Below are positions 9,409 to 19,412 of a stretch of DNA of 64,000 bases, one piece after another. Made by a program: the position numbers and the translations under genes. Where the stretch lies: NCBI RefSeq assembly GCF_030864005.1, contig NZ_CP132976.1, positions 744,001-808,000 on the forward strand, read 5' to 3'. Positions within the stretch are counted from its first letter, which is position 1. Each line of letters opens with the position of its first letter. The DNA comes from Achromobacter seleniivolatilans. Its GTDB lineage: Bacteria > Pseudomonadota > Gammaproteobacteria > Burkholderiales > Burkholderiaceae_B. Below the pieces are notes generated by a model. It was given only the letters and a program-made list of their open reading frames with translations, was not told the origin of the DNA and did no database searches.

Positions 9409-10559
9409 ATCAAGCCGTCATCGTGGAAGCAGTACGCACGCCGTTCGGCCGCCGTGGCGGCTTGTGGGCGGAGACCCGGCCGGACACGCTGCTGGCTCAA
9501 ACCGTGGATGGATTGTTGGCGCGGGCAGGATTGCCGGGCGAGAAAGTCGAAGACCTGATCGCTGGCTGCGTCAGCCAGGCGGGCGAGCAGGGCGCCAATG
9601 TTGGGCGTCTTGCCGTCATGTTGTCGAGCCTGCCCGACAGCGTGCCCGGCGTGGCGCTGAATCGTATGTGCGGTTCCAGTCAGCAGGCGGTGCACTTCGG
9701 CGCCCAGGCTATTGCCGCGGGCGACATGCGTTATGTGGTGGCGGGAGGTGTCGAAAGCATGAGCCGGGTGCCTATGTTCCTGGACGTGACCTTGGGCCAA
9801 AGCGCGTTTCAGGGATTTGAATCATTGAACCCTGCGCTACTGGAGCGCTACCCCTTGATCCATCAAATTGAGAGCGCGGAGCGGATCGCGGAACACTGGG
9901 CGTTGTCGCAGGCGGAAATGGACGCGTGGGCACGCGAAAGCCATGCGCGTGCTTGGAGCGCGGCTCGAGCCGGGCTGCATGCGGAGTTGCTGATGGGGCC
10001 GCAAACCGCCGTGCATCGGGATGAAGGCATACGGGAACAGACCGACGCTGCGCGCATGGCGGCGATGGCGCCCGCGTTGCGGCCGGTGGGCCAAGGCGGC
10101 GTAACCGCTGCCAATGCCAGTCAGCTGGCGGATGGCGCGGCAGCGGTGCTGCTGGCCGATCGGGATACTGCGCTGGCTGATGGCTTGCGACCACGCGCGC
10201 GCTTCCTGGCGCGGGTAGTGGTGGGGTCGGACCCGGTGATGCAGCTGACGGGCGTAATTCCGGCCACGGAACGCGCGCTGGCGCGTGCGGGTCTGCAATT
10301 GCGCGACCTGGACTGGATTGAGATCAACGAAGCGTTTGCCAGCGTCGTGCTGGCGTGGCAACGCGCCACGGGCGCAGACCTTGCCCGTGTGAATCCATGG
10401 GGAGGCGCGATCGCGCATGGGCACCCGCTGGGGGCCACGGGTGCAGGGTTGATGGCCAAGATGCTGGCGGGGTTGGAGGCCACGGAAGGGCGGTTGGGTA
10501 TGCAACTGATGTGTATAGGGCACGGTATGGCGACTGCGACGATTATTGAGAGGCTGTGA
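9405..10559 (+). CDS. Acetyl-CoA acetyltransferase / thiolase family protein
   Basis: A 384-residue thiolase. The nucleophilic Cys lies in NRMCGSSQQ near residue 86, the active-site His in IAHGHPLGATGAG near 338-350, and the second Cys in QLMCIGHGM near 369. The last motif reads C-I-G-H-G rather than the commoner C-x-G-G-G; some acyl-CoA thiolases share this. It would cleave 3-oxoacyl-CoA to acetyl-CoA and a shortened acyl-CoA, closing a beta-oxidation-like sequence begun by the ligase. No acyl-CoA dehydrogenase is visible in the window, so one is expected nearby or elsewhere. Confidence 0.9.
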   Translation: MNQAVIVEAVRTPFGRRGGLWAETRPDTLLAQTVDGLLARAGLPGEKVEDLIAGCVSQAGEQGANVGRLAVMLSSLPDSVPGVALNRMCGSSQQAVHFGAQAIAAGDMRYVVAGGVESMSRVPMFLDVTLGQSAFQGFESLNPALLERYPLIHQIESAERIAEHWALSQAEMDAWARESHARAWSAARAGLHAELLMGPQTAVHRDEGIREQTDAARMAAMAPALRPVGQGGVTAANASQLADGAAAVLLADRDTALADGLRPRARFLARVVVGSDPVMQLTGVIPATERALARAGLQLRDLDWIEINEAFASVVLAWQRATGADLARVNPWGGAIAHGHPLGATGAGLMAKMLAGLEATEGRLGMQLMCIGHGMATATIIERL

Positions 10560-10565
10560 GGCCCC

Positions 10566-11207
10566 ATGGGCAAGCTTGGGACTGCTGCGGCACGGGACGA
10601 CGGCGCGGATTCTGAACGCCGTCGTGAGCTGGTGCTGACGGCTGGCCGGCTGTTCTGCAAGCACGGCTATGAACGCACAACGGTACGTGAACTGGCCCGC
10701 GCCGTCGGACTGCAATCCGGTAGTCTGTTCCACCATTTCCGCAGCAAGGAAGAGATCCTGGTGGCGGTAATGAACAATGGCATTCAGGAAGTGCTTGATG
10801 ACGGCGAGCGCGCGCTGGCGCATTACAAGGCGCCTGCCGATCGTCTGGCGGCGCTGTTTCGCGTTCATATGTGGAGCATGTTGCAAGGCGCTGGCGGCGA
10901 TGCGATGAATGCGCTGGTGTATGAATGGCGCAGCTTGTCGCCGGGCAGTCAGTCAACGGTGAAGGAACTGAGTGATCGCTACGAGGCGATGTGGCAGTCG
11001 GTGGTGTCGGGCGCGGTGAGCGCTGGCTTGATCAAGGGCGATGCGCGCGTCATCAAGCGCTGTGTGTTGGGCGCGATGAACCTGACGGTGCAGTGGTATA
11101 AGCCCGGGGGGCGTTTGGCGCCGGCCGCGTTTATAGATGCGATGTTATTAGCGCAGTTGCCTGCTCTGCCGGAGGGCGCCGGCGCGTGGCCGCTGGAACC
11201 GCTTTGA
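10566..11207 (+). CDS. TetR family transcriptional regulator
   Basis: A 213-residue protein with an N-terminal TetR helix-turn-helix at about residues 18-64 (GYERTTVRELARAVGLQSGSLFHHF) and a ligand-binding C-terminal domain. It is the last gene of the importer operon, 6 bases after the thiolase stop. The palindrome at 2533-2550 in the operon's promoter is its most plausible target, with an acyl-CoA intermediate as likely inducer; both points are inference. Confidence 0.88.
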   Translation: MGKLGTAAARDDGADSERRRELVLTAGRLFCKHGYERTTVRELARAVGLQSGSLFHHFRSKEEILVAVMNNGIQEVLDDGERALAHYKAPADRLAALFRVHMWSMLQGAGGDAMNALVYEWRSLSPGSQSTVKELSDRYEAMWQSVVSGAVSAGLIKGDARVIKRCVLGAMNLTVQWYKPGGRLAPAAFIDAMLLAQLPALPEGAGAWPLEPL

Positions 11208-11208
11208 T

Positions 11209-11529
11209 TCAACCCCGGCGCTTCAGAAACGCGCCGACCGCGCAGGCAATCGCCAGCGCCAGCAAAGAACCCGACACAGGCAGCAGAAAATCCGCTTCGC
11301 CACGGTATCCGCCGCCGGTCACGCCGCCGGCGACGCCGCCCATCCACAGCAGGGCAGAAAGCACAGAGCCGGCCGCGGCCAGCGCCGTGGCGATGCATAG
11401 CGCGATGAATATCGGCCGGCGTGCGGGCAGGGGTTGGTACGGCGCGGCCGCTTGAACGCGGCGGGGTTGCTTGATCCAGTAGATCACCCCCGCCACGATC
11501 AGGCCCAGCATCAGGATCTTGAAGATCAT
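11209..11529 (-). CDS. Small membrane protein, unknown function
   Basis: A 106-residue protein with three hydrophobic segments at about residues 3-18, 40-62 and 84-100. The loop between the second and third is rich in Gly. No family motif is recognised. It ends 1 base from the end of the TetR gene, so the two converge without space for a terminator hairpin. It lies downstream of lysS on the same strand with 15 bases between, and may be cotranscribed with it. Confidence 0.65.
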   Translation of the reverse strand: MIFKILMLGLIVAGVIYWIKQPRRVQAAAPYQPLPARRPIFIALCIATALAAAGSVLSALLWMGGVAGGVTGGGYRGEADFLLPVSGSLLALAIACAVGAFLKRRG

Positions 11530-11544
11530 GACGCCAGTTGCCGC

Positions 11545-13068
<1,524 letters not shown>

Positions 13069-13077
13069 GGTCGGGGA

Positions 13078-13833
13078 TCAGTCGTAATTGCGGATGTCGT
13101 CGATTTCGGTGGTGCCGAAATCTTCGCGGTCCAGGTAGGCGAGGATGCGGGAGGCCACGTTGGCGGGCGAAGTCAATTTGCCCGTGGCGTGGAAGTCCTG
13201 GAATTTGGCAAGCGCCGGGAAGCTTTCCGGGTCGCTGGAACGGATGGCGACCTGCATGTCGGTGTCGACAATGCCGGGCGCCAGCGCGACGATGCGCGCG
13301 CCGTCCGTGCCTTGTTCTTGCTTGACCACGCGCGAGTACATGTCGAGCGCGGCCTTGGTGGCGCAGTACACGCCCCAGCCGGCGTTCGGGTTGCGGCCCG
13401 CGCCAGACGAAATGTTCAGCACGCGGCGGTCGGCTTTCAGGTCTTCAACCGCGGCCAAAAAGCGTGCCGTCAGCAGCATGACGGCGGTGACGTTCAGATT
13501 GAAGGCGGCGGTGATGGCCGCGCCGTCGATCAGTGCGTCAGTGCCCGCGATGGGATGCACGGTGCCCGCGTTATTGATCAGCAGATAGCGCTTGGCATCG
13601 CGCGGCAGGGCCGCGCAAATGCGTTCGGCTGCGGCTTCGGCGGCTTTCAAGTCCGAGAGGTCCACGGACAGCTGTTCCAACTGCACGTCTTGCGAGCGTG
13701 CGTAGGCAGCCAGTTCGGGGTCTTCGCGGCGCGCCAGCGTAATCAGGCGGGTGCCCGGTTTGGCCAGGCCGCGCGCCATGGCGGCGCCAATGCCGCGCGA
13801 TGCGCCGGTGAGAATTGCGATGGTATCGGACAT
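13078..13833 (-). CDS. SDR family oxidoreductase (sepiapterin reductase-like)
   Basis: A 251-residue short-chain dehydrogenase/reductase. The cofactor motif TGASRGIG is near residue 9, NNAG near 91, and the catalytic YxxxK is YCATKAA near 154. It resembles the yeast YIR035C / benzil reductase / sepiapterin reductase branch by the LERLSVDLSD-like segment and the long loop after NNAG. The substrate is unknown. It is inserted between prfB and lysS, which are adjacent in many proteobacteria, with 9 bases to lysS and 41 to prfB, so it is probably read with them. Confidence 0.85.
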   Translation of the reverse strand: MSDTIAILTGASRGIGAAMARGLAKPGTRLITLARREDPELAAYARSQDVQLEQLSVDLSDLKAAEAAAERICAALPRDAKRYLLINNAGTVHPIAGTDALIDGAAITAAFNLNVTAVMLLTARFLAAVEDLKADRRVLNISSGAGRNPNAGWGVYCATKAALDMYSRVVKQEQGTDGARIVALAPGIVDTDMQVAIRSSDPESFPALAKFQDFHATGKLTSPANVASRILAYLDREDFGTTEIDDIRNYD

Positions 13834-13874
13834 TCGTGGACCTCTGGGTGCGGTGAGCGGAAGTATCGCGAGAC

Positions 13875-14979
13875 TTAAACGCCTTGCTTTAGGCTGGCCT
13901 GGATAAAGGGGTCCAGGTCGCCGTCCAGCACTTTCTGCGTGTTGGAGATTTCAACGTTCGTGCGCAAGTCCTTGATACGGCTTTGGTCCAGCACGTACGA
14001 ACGGATCTGGTGGCCCCAACCCACATCGGTCTTGGAGTCTTCCAGTTTTTGCTGTTCGGCCATGCGGTTGCGCATTTCCAGCTCGTAGAGCTTGGATTTC
14101 AGCATTTGCATGGCTTCGGCACGGTTACGGTGTTGCGAGCGGTCGTTCTGGCACTGCACCACGATGCCGGTGGGCATGTGGGTCAGGCGCACGGCCGAGT
14201 CGGTCTTGTTGATGTGCTGACCGCCCGCGCCAGAGGCACGGTAGGTGTCCACGCGCAGGTCGGCGGGGTTCACATCGACTTCAAAAGAATCATCGACTTC
14301 GGGGTAGACGAACACGCTGGCGAACGACGTGTGGCGGCCGCCGGATGAATCGAACGGGCTTTTGCGGACCAGGCGGTGCACGCCGGTTTCGGTGCGCAGA
14401 TAGCCAAAGGCGTATTCGCCTTCGATCTTGATCGTGGCGGACTTCAGCCCGGCGACTTCGCCTTCGGACTCTTCCAGGATTTCAGCCTTGAATCCCTTGC
14501 GCTCGGCGTACTTCAGGTACTGGCGCAACAGCATCGACGCCCAGTCCTGCGCTTCCGTGCCGCCTGCGCCTGCCTGGATATCCATAAAGCAGTTCAGCGG
14601 GTCGGCCGGATTGGAGAACATGCGGCGGAATTCCAGGTCTTCGAGCTTTTCCTGGTAGCCATTGGCGTCGAGTTCGATGGATTCCAGCGTGGAGTCGTCG
14701 TCGTCGGCCTTGGCCATTTCAAACAATTCGTTGGCATCCGCCAGGCCCGTGCCCAGGCCCGTGAGTGTTTCCACCACGGTTTCCAGCGCTTTCTTTTCAC
14801 GGCCCAGGTCTTGAGCGTGCTTGGGGTCGTTCCAGACCGCCGGGTCTTCGAGCTCGGCGTTTACAACGTGCAGGCGTTCAGCTTTGGCATCGTAGTCAAA
14901 GATACCTCCGTAGAGCCTGTTCGCGCTCCGCGTAGTCGGCGAGGCGGGCTGCGAGCTGGTTCTGACGTTCGGCTTCCAT
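13875..14979 (-). CDS. prfB: Peptide chain release factor 2, with programmed +1 frameshift
   Basis: The protein reads UGA and UAA stop codons. Translation starts at the ATG at 14979-14977. After 27 codons it meets an in-frame TGA at 14898-14896 within CTT-TGA-C, preceded by a Shine-Dalgarno-like CGGAGG; this is the autoregulatory +1 site known from E. coli. Skipping one base and resuming at 14897 opens 340 more codons, giving 367 residues, the normal length. The recoded frame holds SPFDSSG (codon-recognition SPF) and GAGGQHINK (GGQ motif for peptide release). It must not be annotated as a pseudogene or as a truncated 300-residue protein. Confidence 0.96.
14893..14909 (-). promoter_or_regulatory. 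RF2 programmed frameshift site
   Basis: Reading on the minus strand the element is an SD-like CGGAGG, then TAT, CTT and the UGA stop followed by C. It matches the known bacterial RF2 recoding signal: internal SD, CUU slippery codon, poor-context UGA-C. Low RF2 favours the shift and so more RF2 is made. Confidence 0.95.
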
Positions 14980-15236
14980 GATGATCCTGTCCTGATGACT
15001 TTTGTGCGAAACCTAGCATTTTACCGTGGATGGACGAACTACGCGGGCGGGTGTTGCAAGACAGGGGACGGATCTGTTTCTAGGGGTTTGCGTGTAGAGG
15101 GCAAGGTTGTTCAGTTTTTTGTCATCTCGCGGGCTCTAGGCTAGTCGTCGCGGCCGTTGTGTCCCCGTTGAGGGACCATGGACCGCAACACGCCGGCAAT
15201 CCGCCGGACTATCCCGCCAGAGGACAGGAGACACAG

Positions 15237-16547
15237 ATGGACAACACGATGACCCCCGGGGTCACGCCGGCGATCCCGGCGAGTGAAGAGGACCGCATCT
15301 ACCGCAAGGTGGGATGGCGGCTGGTGCCGCTATTGGTGGTGTGCTACGTCGTGGCCTACCTGGACCGCGTGAACGTGGGCTTTGCCAAACTGCAAATGTT
15401 GCAGGAGCTTCAGTTCAGTGAAACGGTATACGGGCTGGGCGCGGGCATTTTCTTTATTGGCTACTTCATTTTCGAGATCCCCAGCAACATCATCCTGCAC
15501 AAAGTGGGGGCGAGGGTCTGGATTGCGCGGATCATGATCACGTGGGGGATTATTTCCGCCTGCATGATGTTCGTGACCAGCGTGCACATGTTTTATGCGC
15601 TGCGCTTTCTGCTTGGTGCGGCTGAAGCGGGTTTCTTCCCCGGCATCATCCTGTACCTGACTTACTGGTATCCGGCGGCCCGGCGCGGCCGCATCACGAC
15701 GTTCTTCATGACTGCCGTGCCCATGTCCGGGCTGATTGGAGGCCCGATCTCGGGCTGGATCATGAGCACGTTTCATGGCGACCATGGCTTGTCAGGCTGG
15801 CAGTGGCTGTTCTTGCTTGAAGGGATTCCGTCGGTTGTCATCGGCGTGCTGGTGCTGATCTATCTGGACGACCGCATCAACAAGGCCAAGTGGCTTACGC
15901 CCAATGAAAAAGCCGTGTTGATCCGCAATATCGCGGCCGAAGAGCAGCAAAAGGAAGATCCGCCGATTCGCGCTGCGCTGACGCGTCCGCGTGTGTGGGC
16001 GATGGCTTTGATCTACTTTTCGTTCGTGATGGGTCTGTACGGCGTGGGTTTCTGGATGCCGACCCTGATCAAGAGCACGGGCGTGCAAAGCCCCATGATG
16101 ATCGGTCTGCTGACGGCGATTCCCAATCTGTTTGCCGTGATTGGGATGATCCTGATTTCGCGCAACTCAGATCGTCTCCGCGAGCGCCGCTGGCACGTGG
16201 CCTTGCCGGCGTTGTTTGGCGCGGTGGGACTGTTCTTTTCAGCAGTCTGGAGCGGTAATACGGTGCTGGCGATTCTGGCCCTGACCGTGGCGAACATCGG
16301 GATTTGCACGGTGCTGCCGCTGTTCTGGAGCCTGCCGACGGCCTTGCTGGGCGGTACGGCTGCCGCAGCGGGGATTGCGCTGATCAACTCGGTGGGTAAC
16401 CTGGCAGGCTTTGTCAGCCCGTATCTGGTGGGCTGGCTGAAGGACATGACGGGCACGACCAATACCGGCTTGTATATGCTGTCTGGGTGCCTGGTGATTG
16501 GCGCGCTGGTGGCGCTTGCGCAACCAGCGAAGCTGGTGAACAAGTAG
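15237..16547 (+). CDS. MFS transporter, anion:cation symporter (ACS) family
   Basis: A 436-residue, 12-span inner-membrane transporter. The start at 15237 is chosen because a GGACAGGAG ribosome site precedes it; an upstream in-frame ATG-less extension to 15159 is unlikely. The motif YLDRVNVGFAKL in span 1 and FGYFIFEIP-like segment (FIGYFIFEIPSNI) in span 2 are typical of the phthalate, tartrate and 4-hydroxyphenylacetate permease group. It stands alone, with no catabolic gene beside it, so the carried acid is unknown. Confidence 0.87.
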   Translation: MDNTMTPGVTPAIPASEEDRIYRKVGWRLVPLLVVCYVVAYLDRVNVGFAKLQMLQELQFSETVYGLGAGIFFIGYFIFEIPSNIILHKVGARVWIARIMITWGIISACMMFVTSVHMFYALRFLLGAAEAGFFPGIILYLTYWYPAARRGRITTFFMTAVPMSGLIGGPISGWIMSTFHGDHGLSGWQWLFLLEGIPSVVIGVLVLIYLDDRINKAKWLTPNEKAVLIRNIAAEEQQKEDPPIRAALTRPRVWAMALIYFSFVMGLYGVGFWMPTLIKSTGVQSPMMIGLLTAIPNLFAVIGMILISRNSDRLRERRWHVALPALFGAVGLFFSAVWSGNTVLAILALTVANIGICTVLPLFWSLPTALLGGTAAAAGIALINSVGNLAGFVSPYLVGWLKDMTGTTNTGLYMLSGCLVIGALVALAQPAKLVNK

Positions 16548-16556
16548 GGTGGATGC

Positions 16557-16595
16557 AGCGCGGCAGGCCCGGAGAAAAACCAGGTCTGCCGCGCT
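16557..16595. terminator. Hairpin between convergent genes, possible bidirectional terminator
   Basis: A perfect 10-base-pair stem (AGCGCGGCAG with CTGCCGCGCT) carries an inner 5-pair stem with one mismatch and an A-rich loop. It lies between the stops of the MFS gene and of recJ. No run of T follows on either strand, so it is not a textbook intrinsic terminator; it may act with Rho or protect RNA ends. Confidence 0.45.
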
Positions 16596-16655
16596 TCACC
16601 CTTCGAACGAAACTCGCATTGCCGGTATTCCCGGCAGTGCCTCACACCGGCAGTA

Positions 16656-18356
16656 TTACGCCGCGTGTTCAATCACCAGTTGCACCGACACCATGCCGTT
16701 CCAGACGTTTTGCTCCAGACGGTAGGCCGCCTGGATGTGGTCGGGCAGGGACTGGTCGTGGCCGAACCAGATTGCGTCAAAGCGCTGTTGACCGCGTTCC
16801 AGCGACAGTTTCAGGTGCTTTTCGCCAACCAGACGTTGGCTGCGTACGGTGAACTCGTCCAGGAACAGCGGCGCGGCAAAGCCTGCGCCCCATACCTGTT
16901 GCTGCAACATGCCCGCTACCTCGGCGTTGGCGTATCCCGTTTCCAGTGAACCATCCGTCTCGATGACGGGTTCGAACGTATCGCGTCCGGTCAGTTCGCG
17001 CACGGCGGCGTCGAATGCCGGGGCGAAGGCAGGAAAATCTTCTCGGCCCAGGGTCAGGCCAGCTGCCATCGCATGGCCGCCGAATTTGCGGATCAGGTTG
17101 GGGTGACGTTTGGAGACCAGATCAAGCGCGTCGCGCAAATGCACGTCGGGGATGGAGCGGCCGGACCCGCGGATCTCGTCGTCGCCGGCCGGCGCAAAGG
17201 CCAGGGTCGGGCGCCAGAATTTCTCTTTCAGGCGCGAGGCGACGAGTCCCACCACGCCTTGGTGCCAGCCCGGATCGAACACGCAGACGGTCGCGCCCGA
17301 TGCAGCATTGGGTTCTTCCATGGCGGCCAGCGCCTGCTCGCGCATCTCGGCTTCAATGGTGCGGCGTTCGCGGTTGATGTTATCCAGCTCGCGCGCCATT
17401 TCCAGCGCCTGGGCTTCGTCGTCGGTGGTCAGGCAGGCAATGCCCAGGCTCATGTCGGCAAGCCGGCCCGCCGCGTTGATGCGGGGACCCAGCGCGAAGC
17501 CCAGATCGAAACCATTGGCCGAGCGCGGCTCGCGGCCGGCTACGGCGAACAGCGCCCGCAGACCCGGTTGCAGCCGGCCGCTGCGCATGCGCAGCAGGCC
17601 TTGCGTCACGAGCAGGCGATTGTTGGCGTCAAGCTTGACCACGTCGGCCACCGTTCCCAGCGCCACCAGATCCGACAGCGCGTCCAGGCGGGGTCCGCCG
17701 TCGGCCGGGTAGACGCCGCGGCGGCGCAACTCGGCGCGCAGGGCCAGCATCATGTAGAAAATGACGCCCACACCGGCCAGGTTTTTGGACGGAAATCCGC
17801 AACCGGGCTGGTTGGGGTTCACGATGGCCAGCGCGTCGGGCAGGGTGTCGCCCGGCAAGTGGTGATCGGTGATGACCACGCCGATGCCGGCTGCGTTGGC
17901 GGCGGCGACCCCGTCCACGCTGGCGATACCGTTATCGACGGTGATGATGATGTCGGGTTTGCCGCTGCGATGCTTGACGGCCAGATCCACCACGGCGGGC
18001 GACAGGCCATAGCCGGTTTCGAACCGGTTGGGCACCAGGAAATCGACGTCGGCGCCCATGGCGGACAACGCGCGCAGGCCGACCGCGCAGGCGGTGGCGC
18101 CGTCACAGTCATAGTCGGCCACGATCAGCATTTTCTTGCCAGCCTGCAAGGCATCGGCCAGGACGCCAGCGGCATGCGCCGAATGGGTCAGGCCAGCAGG
18201 CGGCAGCAGCGAAGGCCAGGCGAGCTTGGTCTGTTCAGGGTGCGTCACGCCACGGGCGGCCCACAGGCGAGCCAGCAAAGGATGAATGCCCGAGGCTTCC
18301 AGGACGTGGCAGGCGGCCAGGTCGGCCGAGCGGATGGTTAAGCGGGGTGTGACCAC
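16656..18356 (-). CDS. recJ: Single-stranded-DNA-specific exonuclease RecJ
   Basis: A 566-residue 5'-3' exonuclease acting in recombination and mismatch repair. DHH-family motifs are clear: ADYDCDGATA near residue 84, a second aspartate region (ITVDNGIA), ITDHHLPGD near 160 and the DHHA1 motif FGGHAMAAG near 425. The start is GTG at 18356, with CTGGAG as ribosome site. It overlaps the end of the upstream unknown gene by 19 bases, so they are cotranslated. The length fits RecJ. Confidence 0.96.
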   Translation of the reverse strand: MVTPRLTIRSADLAACHVLEASGIHPLLARLWAARGVTHPEQTKLAWPSLLPPAGLTHSAHAAGVLADALQAGKKMLIVADYDCDGATACAVGLRALSAMGADVDFLVPNRFETGYGLSPAVVDLAVKHRSGKPDIIITVDNGIASVDGVAAANAAGIGVVITDHHLPGDTLPDALAIVNPNQPGCGFPSKNLAGVGVIFYMMLALRAELRRRGVYPADGGPRLDALSDLVALGTVADVVKLDANNRLLVTQGLLRMRSGRLQPGLRALFAVAGREPRSANGFDLGFALGPRINAAGRLADMSLGIACLTTDDEAQALEMARELDNINRERRTIEAEMREQALAAMEEPNAASGATVCVFDPGWHQGVVGLVASRLKEKFWRPTLAFAPAGDDEIRGSGRSIPDVHLRDALDLVSKRHPNLIRKFGGHAMAAGLTLGREDFPAFAPAFDAAVRELTGRDTFEPVIETDGSLETGYANAEVAGMLQQQVWGAGFAAPLFLDEFTVRSQRLVGEKHLKLSLERGQQRFDAIWFGHDQSLPDHIQAAYRLEQNVWNGMVSVQLVIEHAA

Positions 18357-19282
18357 CAGGCGCTCCAGTTTTTCTTGGGCGCGGGGAGCAAGCCAAGCAG
18401 GCCCCCGCGCGGTTTCAGGGTAAGGGCGGCCGTGCGGTCGTCGCCCAGCAGCAGGAGTTCAGTCGGCGTGCCGGGCAGGCCCTTGTTGCCGGCAAGGGGG
18501 CGCAGATGCTGCGCGTCCAATTCCGCCAGCGCGTCCAGCCAGGCTGACCAGTCGCCCGCTCGTTGCGGGACGTCCAACCCGGTCAGTACGAGTTCCGGGC
18601 CGGCCGGGGCGGCAGTCCAGGGGGTGCCGCCGCCATATAACCACAGCGCGTTGACAGGCGGCAGGCCACGTTCGGCGCGGGCGTCGTTGACGGGGTGTTC
18701 ATGCCACGCCATCTGGATTTCGTTCAGCAGGCGGCGCCAAGGGCGGGTTTCGGTGTCTTGGCGCCACCACTCATTCAAACGCTGACCGGCAACGGCCGTC
18801 GGCGACGCGGTCTGGGGGCGCAGCCCGGCGGGCAGACGCAAGCGCCAGCGCTGCGGCGACAGCTCATCCACCGCAAAGCCCGTGTCCTCGAACAGCGGGC
18901 GGGCGGTATCCAATAGCGCGGCGGATTCTTCGGCGCGCAGATCCATCATGGATGGGTCGAGCAGATTGGCCTGGTCAGCGCCCAGGGCCAAGTGCACCAG
19001 TTCGGCCAGCCAGACGGCATCGCTGCCAGCGGCGTGATCCGCTGCCAGCAGTGGTCCAAGCCCAGCGCCTTGCAGCAGGCCGGCTTCCGGCGTGTAGCCG
19101 GCGCGGCTTAACTGCCAGGACTCAAAGGCGGTACAGCCGTGCGCCCGCAGGTCGAAGGGGGCGGGGCGCGCAGTGGCGGCTTTCAGCCAGCCGTGCAGCG
19201 TGGGCGCGCGTTCTGGCAGCAGTTTGGCCAGTTCGGCGGCAACAGGAAGGGCGGGCAAGCCGCCCGGAATGACGATCAGCAT
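18338..19282 (-). CDS. Conserved protein of unknown function upstream of recJ
   Basis: A 314-residue protein starting MLIVIPGGLPAL. It has no signal peptide or membrane span. It is rich in Leu, Ala and Trp; a segment WLYGGGTPW near residue 212 stands out. Proteins of this kind beside recJ in betaproteobacteria are sometimes labelled phosphoglycerate-mutase-like, but I see no phosphatase metal motif that would support that. It overlaps recJ by 19 bases and is likely cotranslated with it. Confidence 0.75.
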   Translation of the reverse strand: MLIVIPGGLPALPVAAELAKLLPERAPTLHGWLKAATARPAPFDLRAHGCTAFESWQLSRAGYTPEAGLLQGAGLGPLLAADHAAGSDAVWLAELVHLALGADQANLLDPSMMDLRAEESAALLDTARPLFEDTGFAVDELSPQRWRLRLPAGLRPQTASPTAVAGQRLNEWWRQDTETRPWRRLLNEIQMAWHEHPVNDARAERGLPPVNALWLYGGGTPWTAAPAGPELVLTGLDVPQRAGDWSAWLDALAELDAQHLRPLAGNKGLPGTPTELLLLGDDRTAALTLKPRGGLLGLLPAPKKNWSAWWSHPA

Positions 19283-19412
19283 GGCGGGGATTGTAGTCCG
19301 CGCCGGACCGGGGAACTAAGCGGCGCCGCCAACTGCCATAGGTTGATACGCCTGGTCGTGGAACCGCACATTCGCGGCGCGATTTACAAGCCGTTAATGC
19401 CATAATGCGCAC

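Noticed and set aside
14777..14979. Reading prfB as a pseudogene because of the in-frame stop
   Set aside because: The stop lies in the conserved RF2 recoding signal and the shifted frame gives the normal length.
17073..18341. 422-codon plus-strand frame opposite recJ
   Set aside because: recJ carries all DHH motifs; the antisense frame is a codon-bias shadow.
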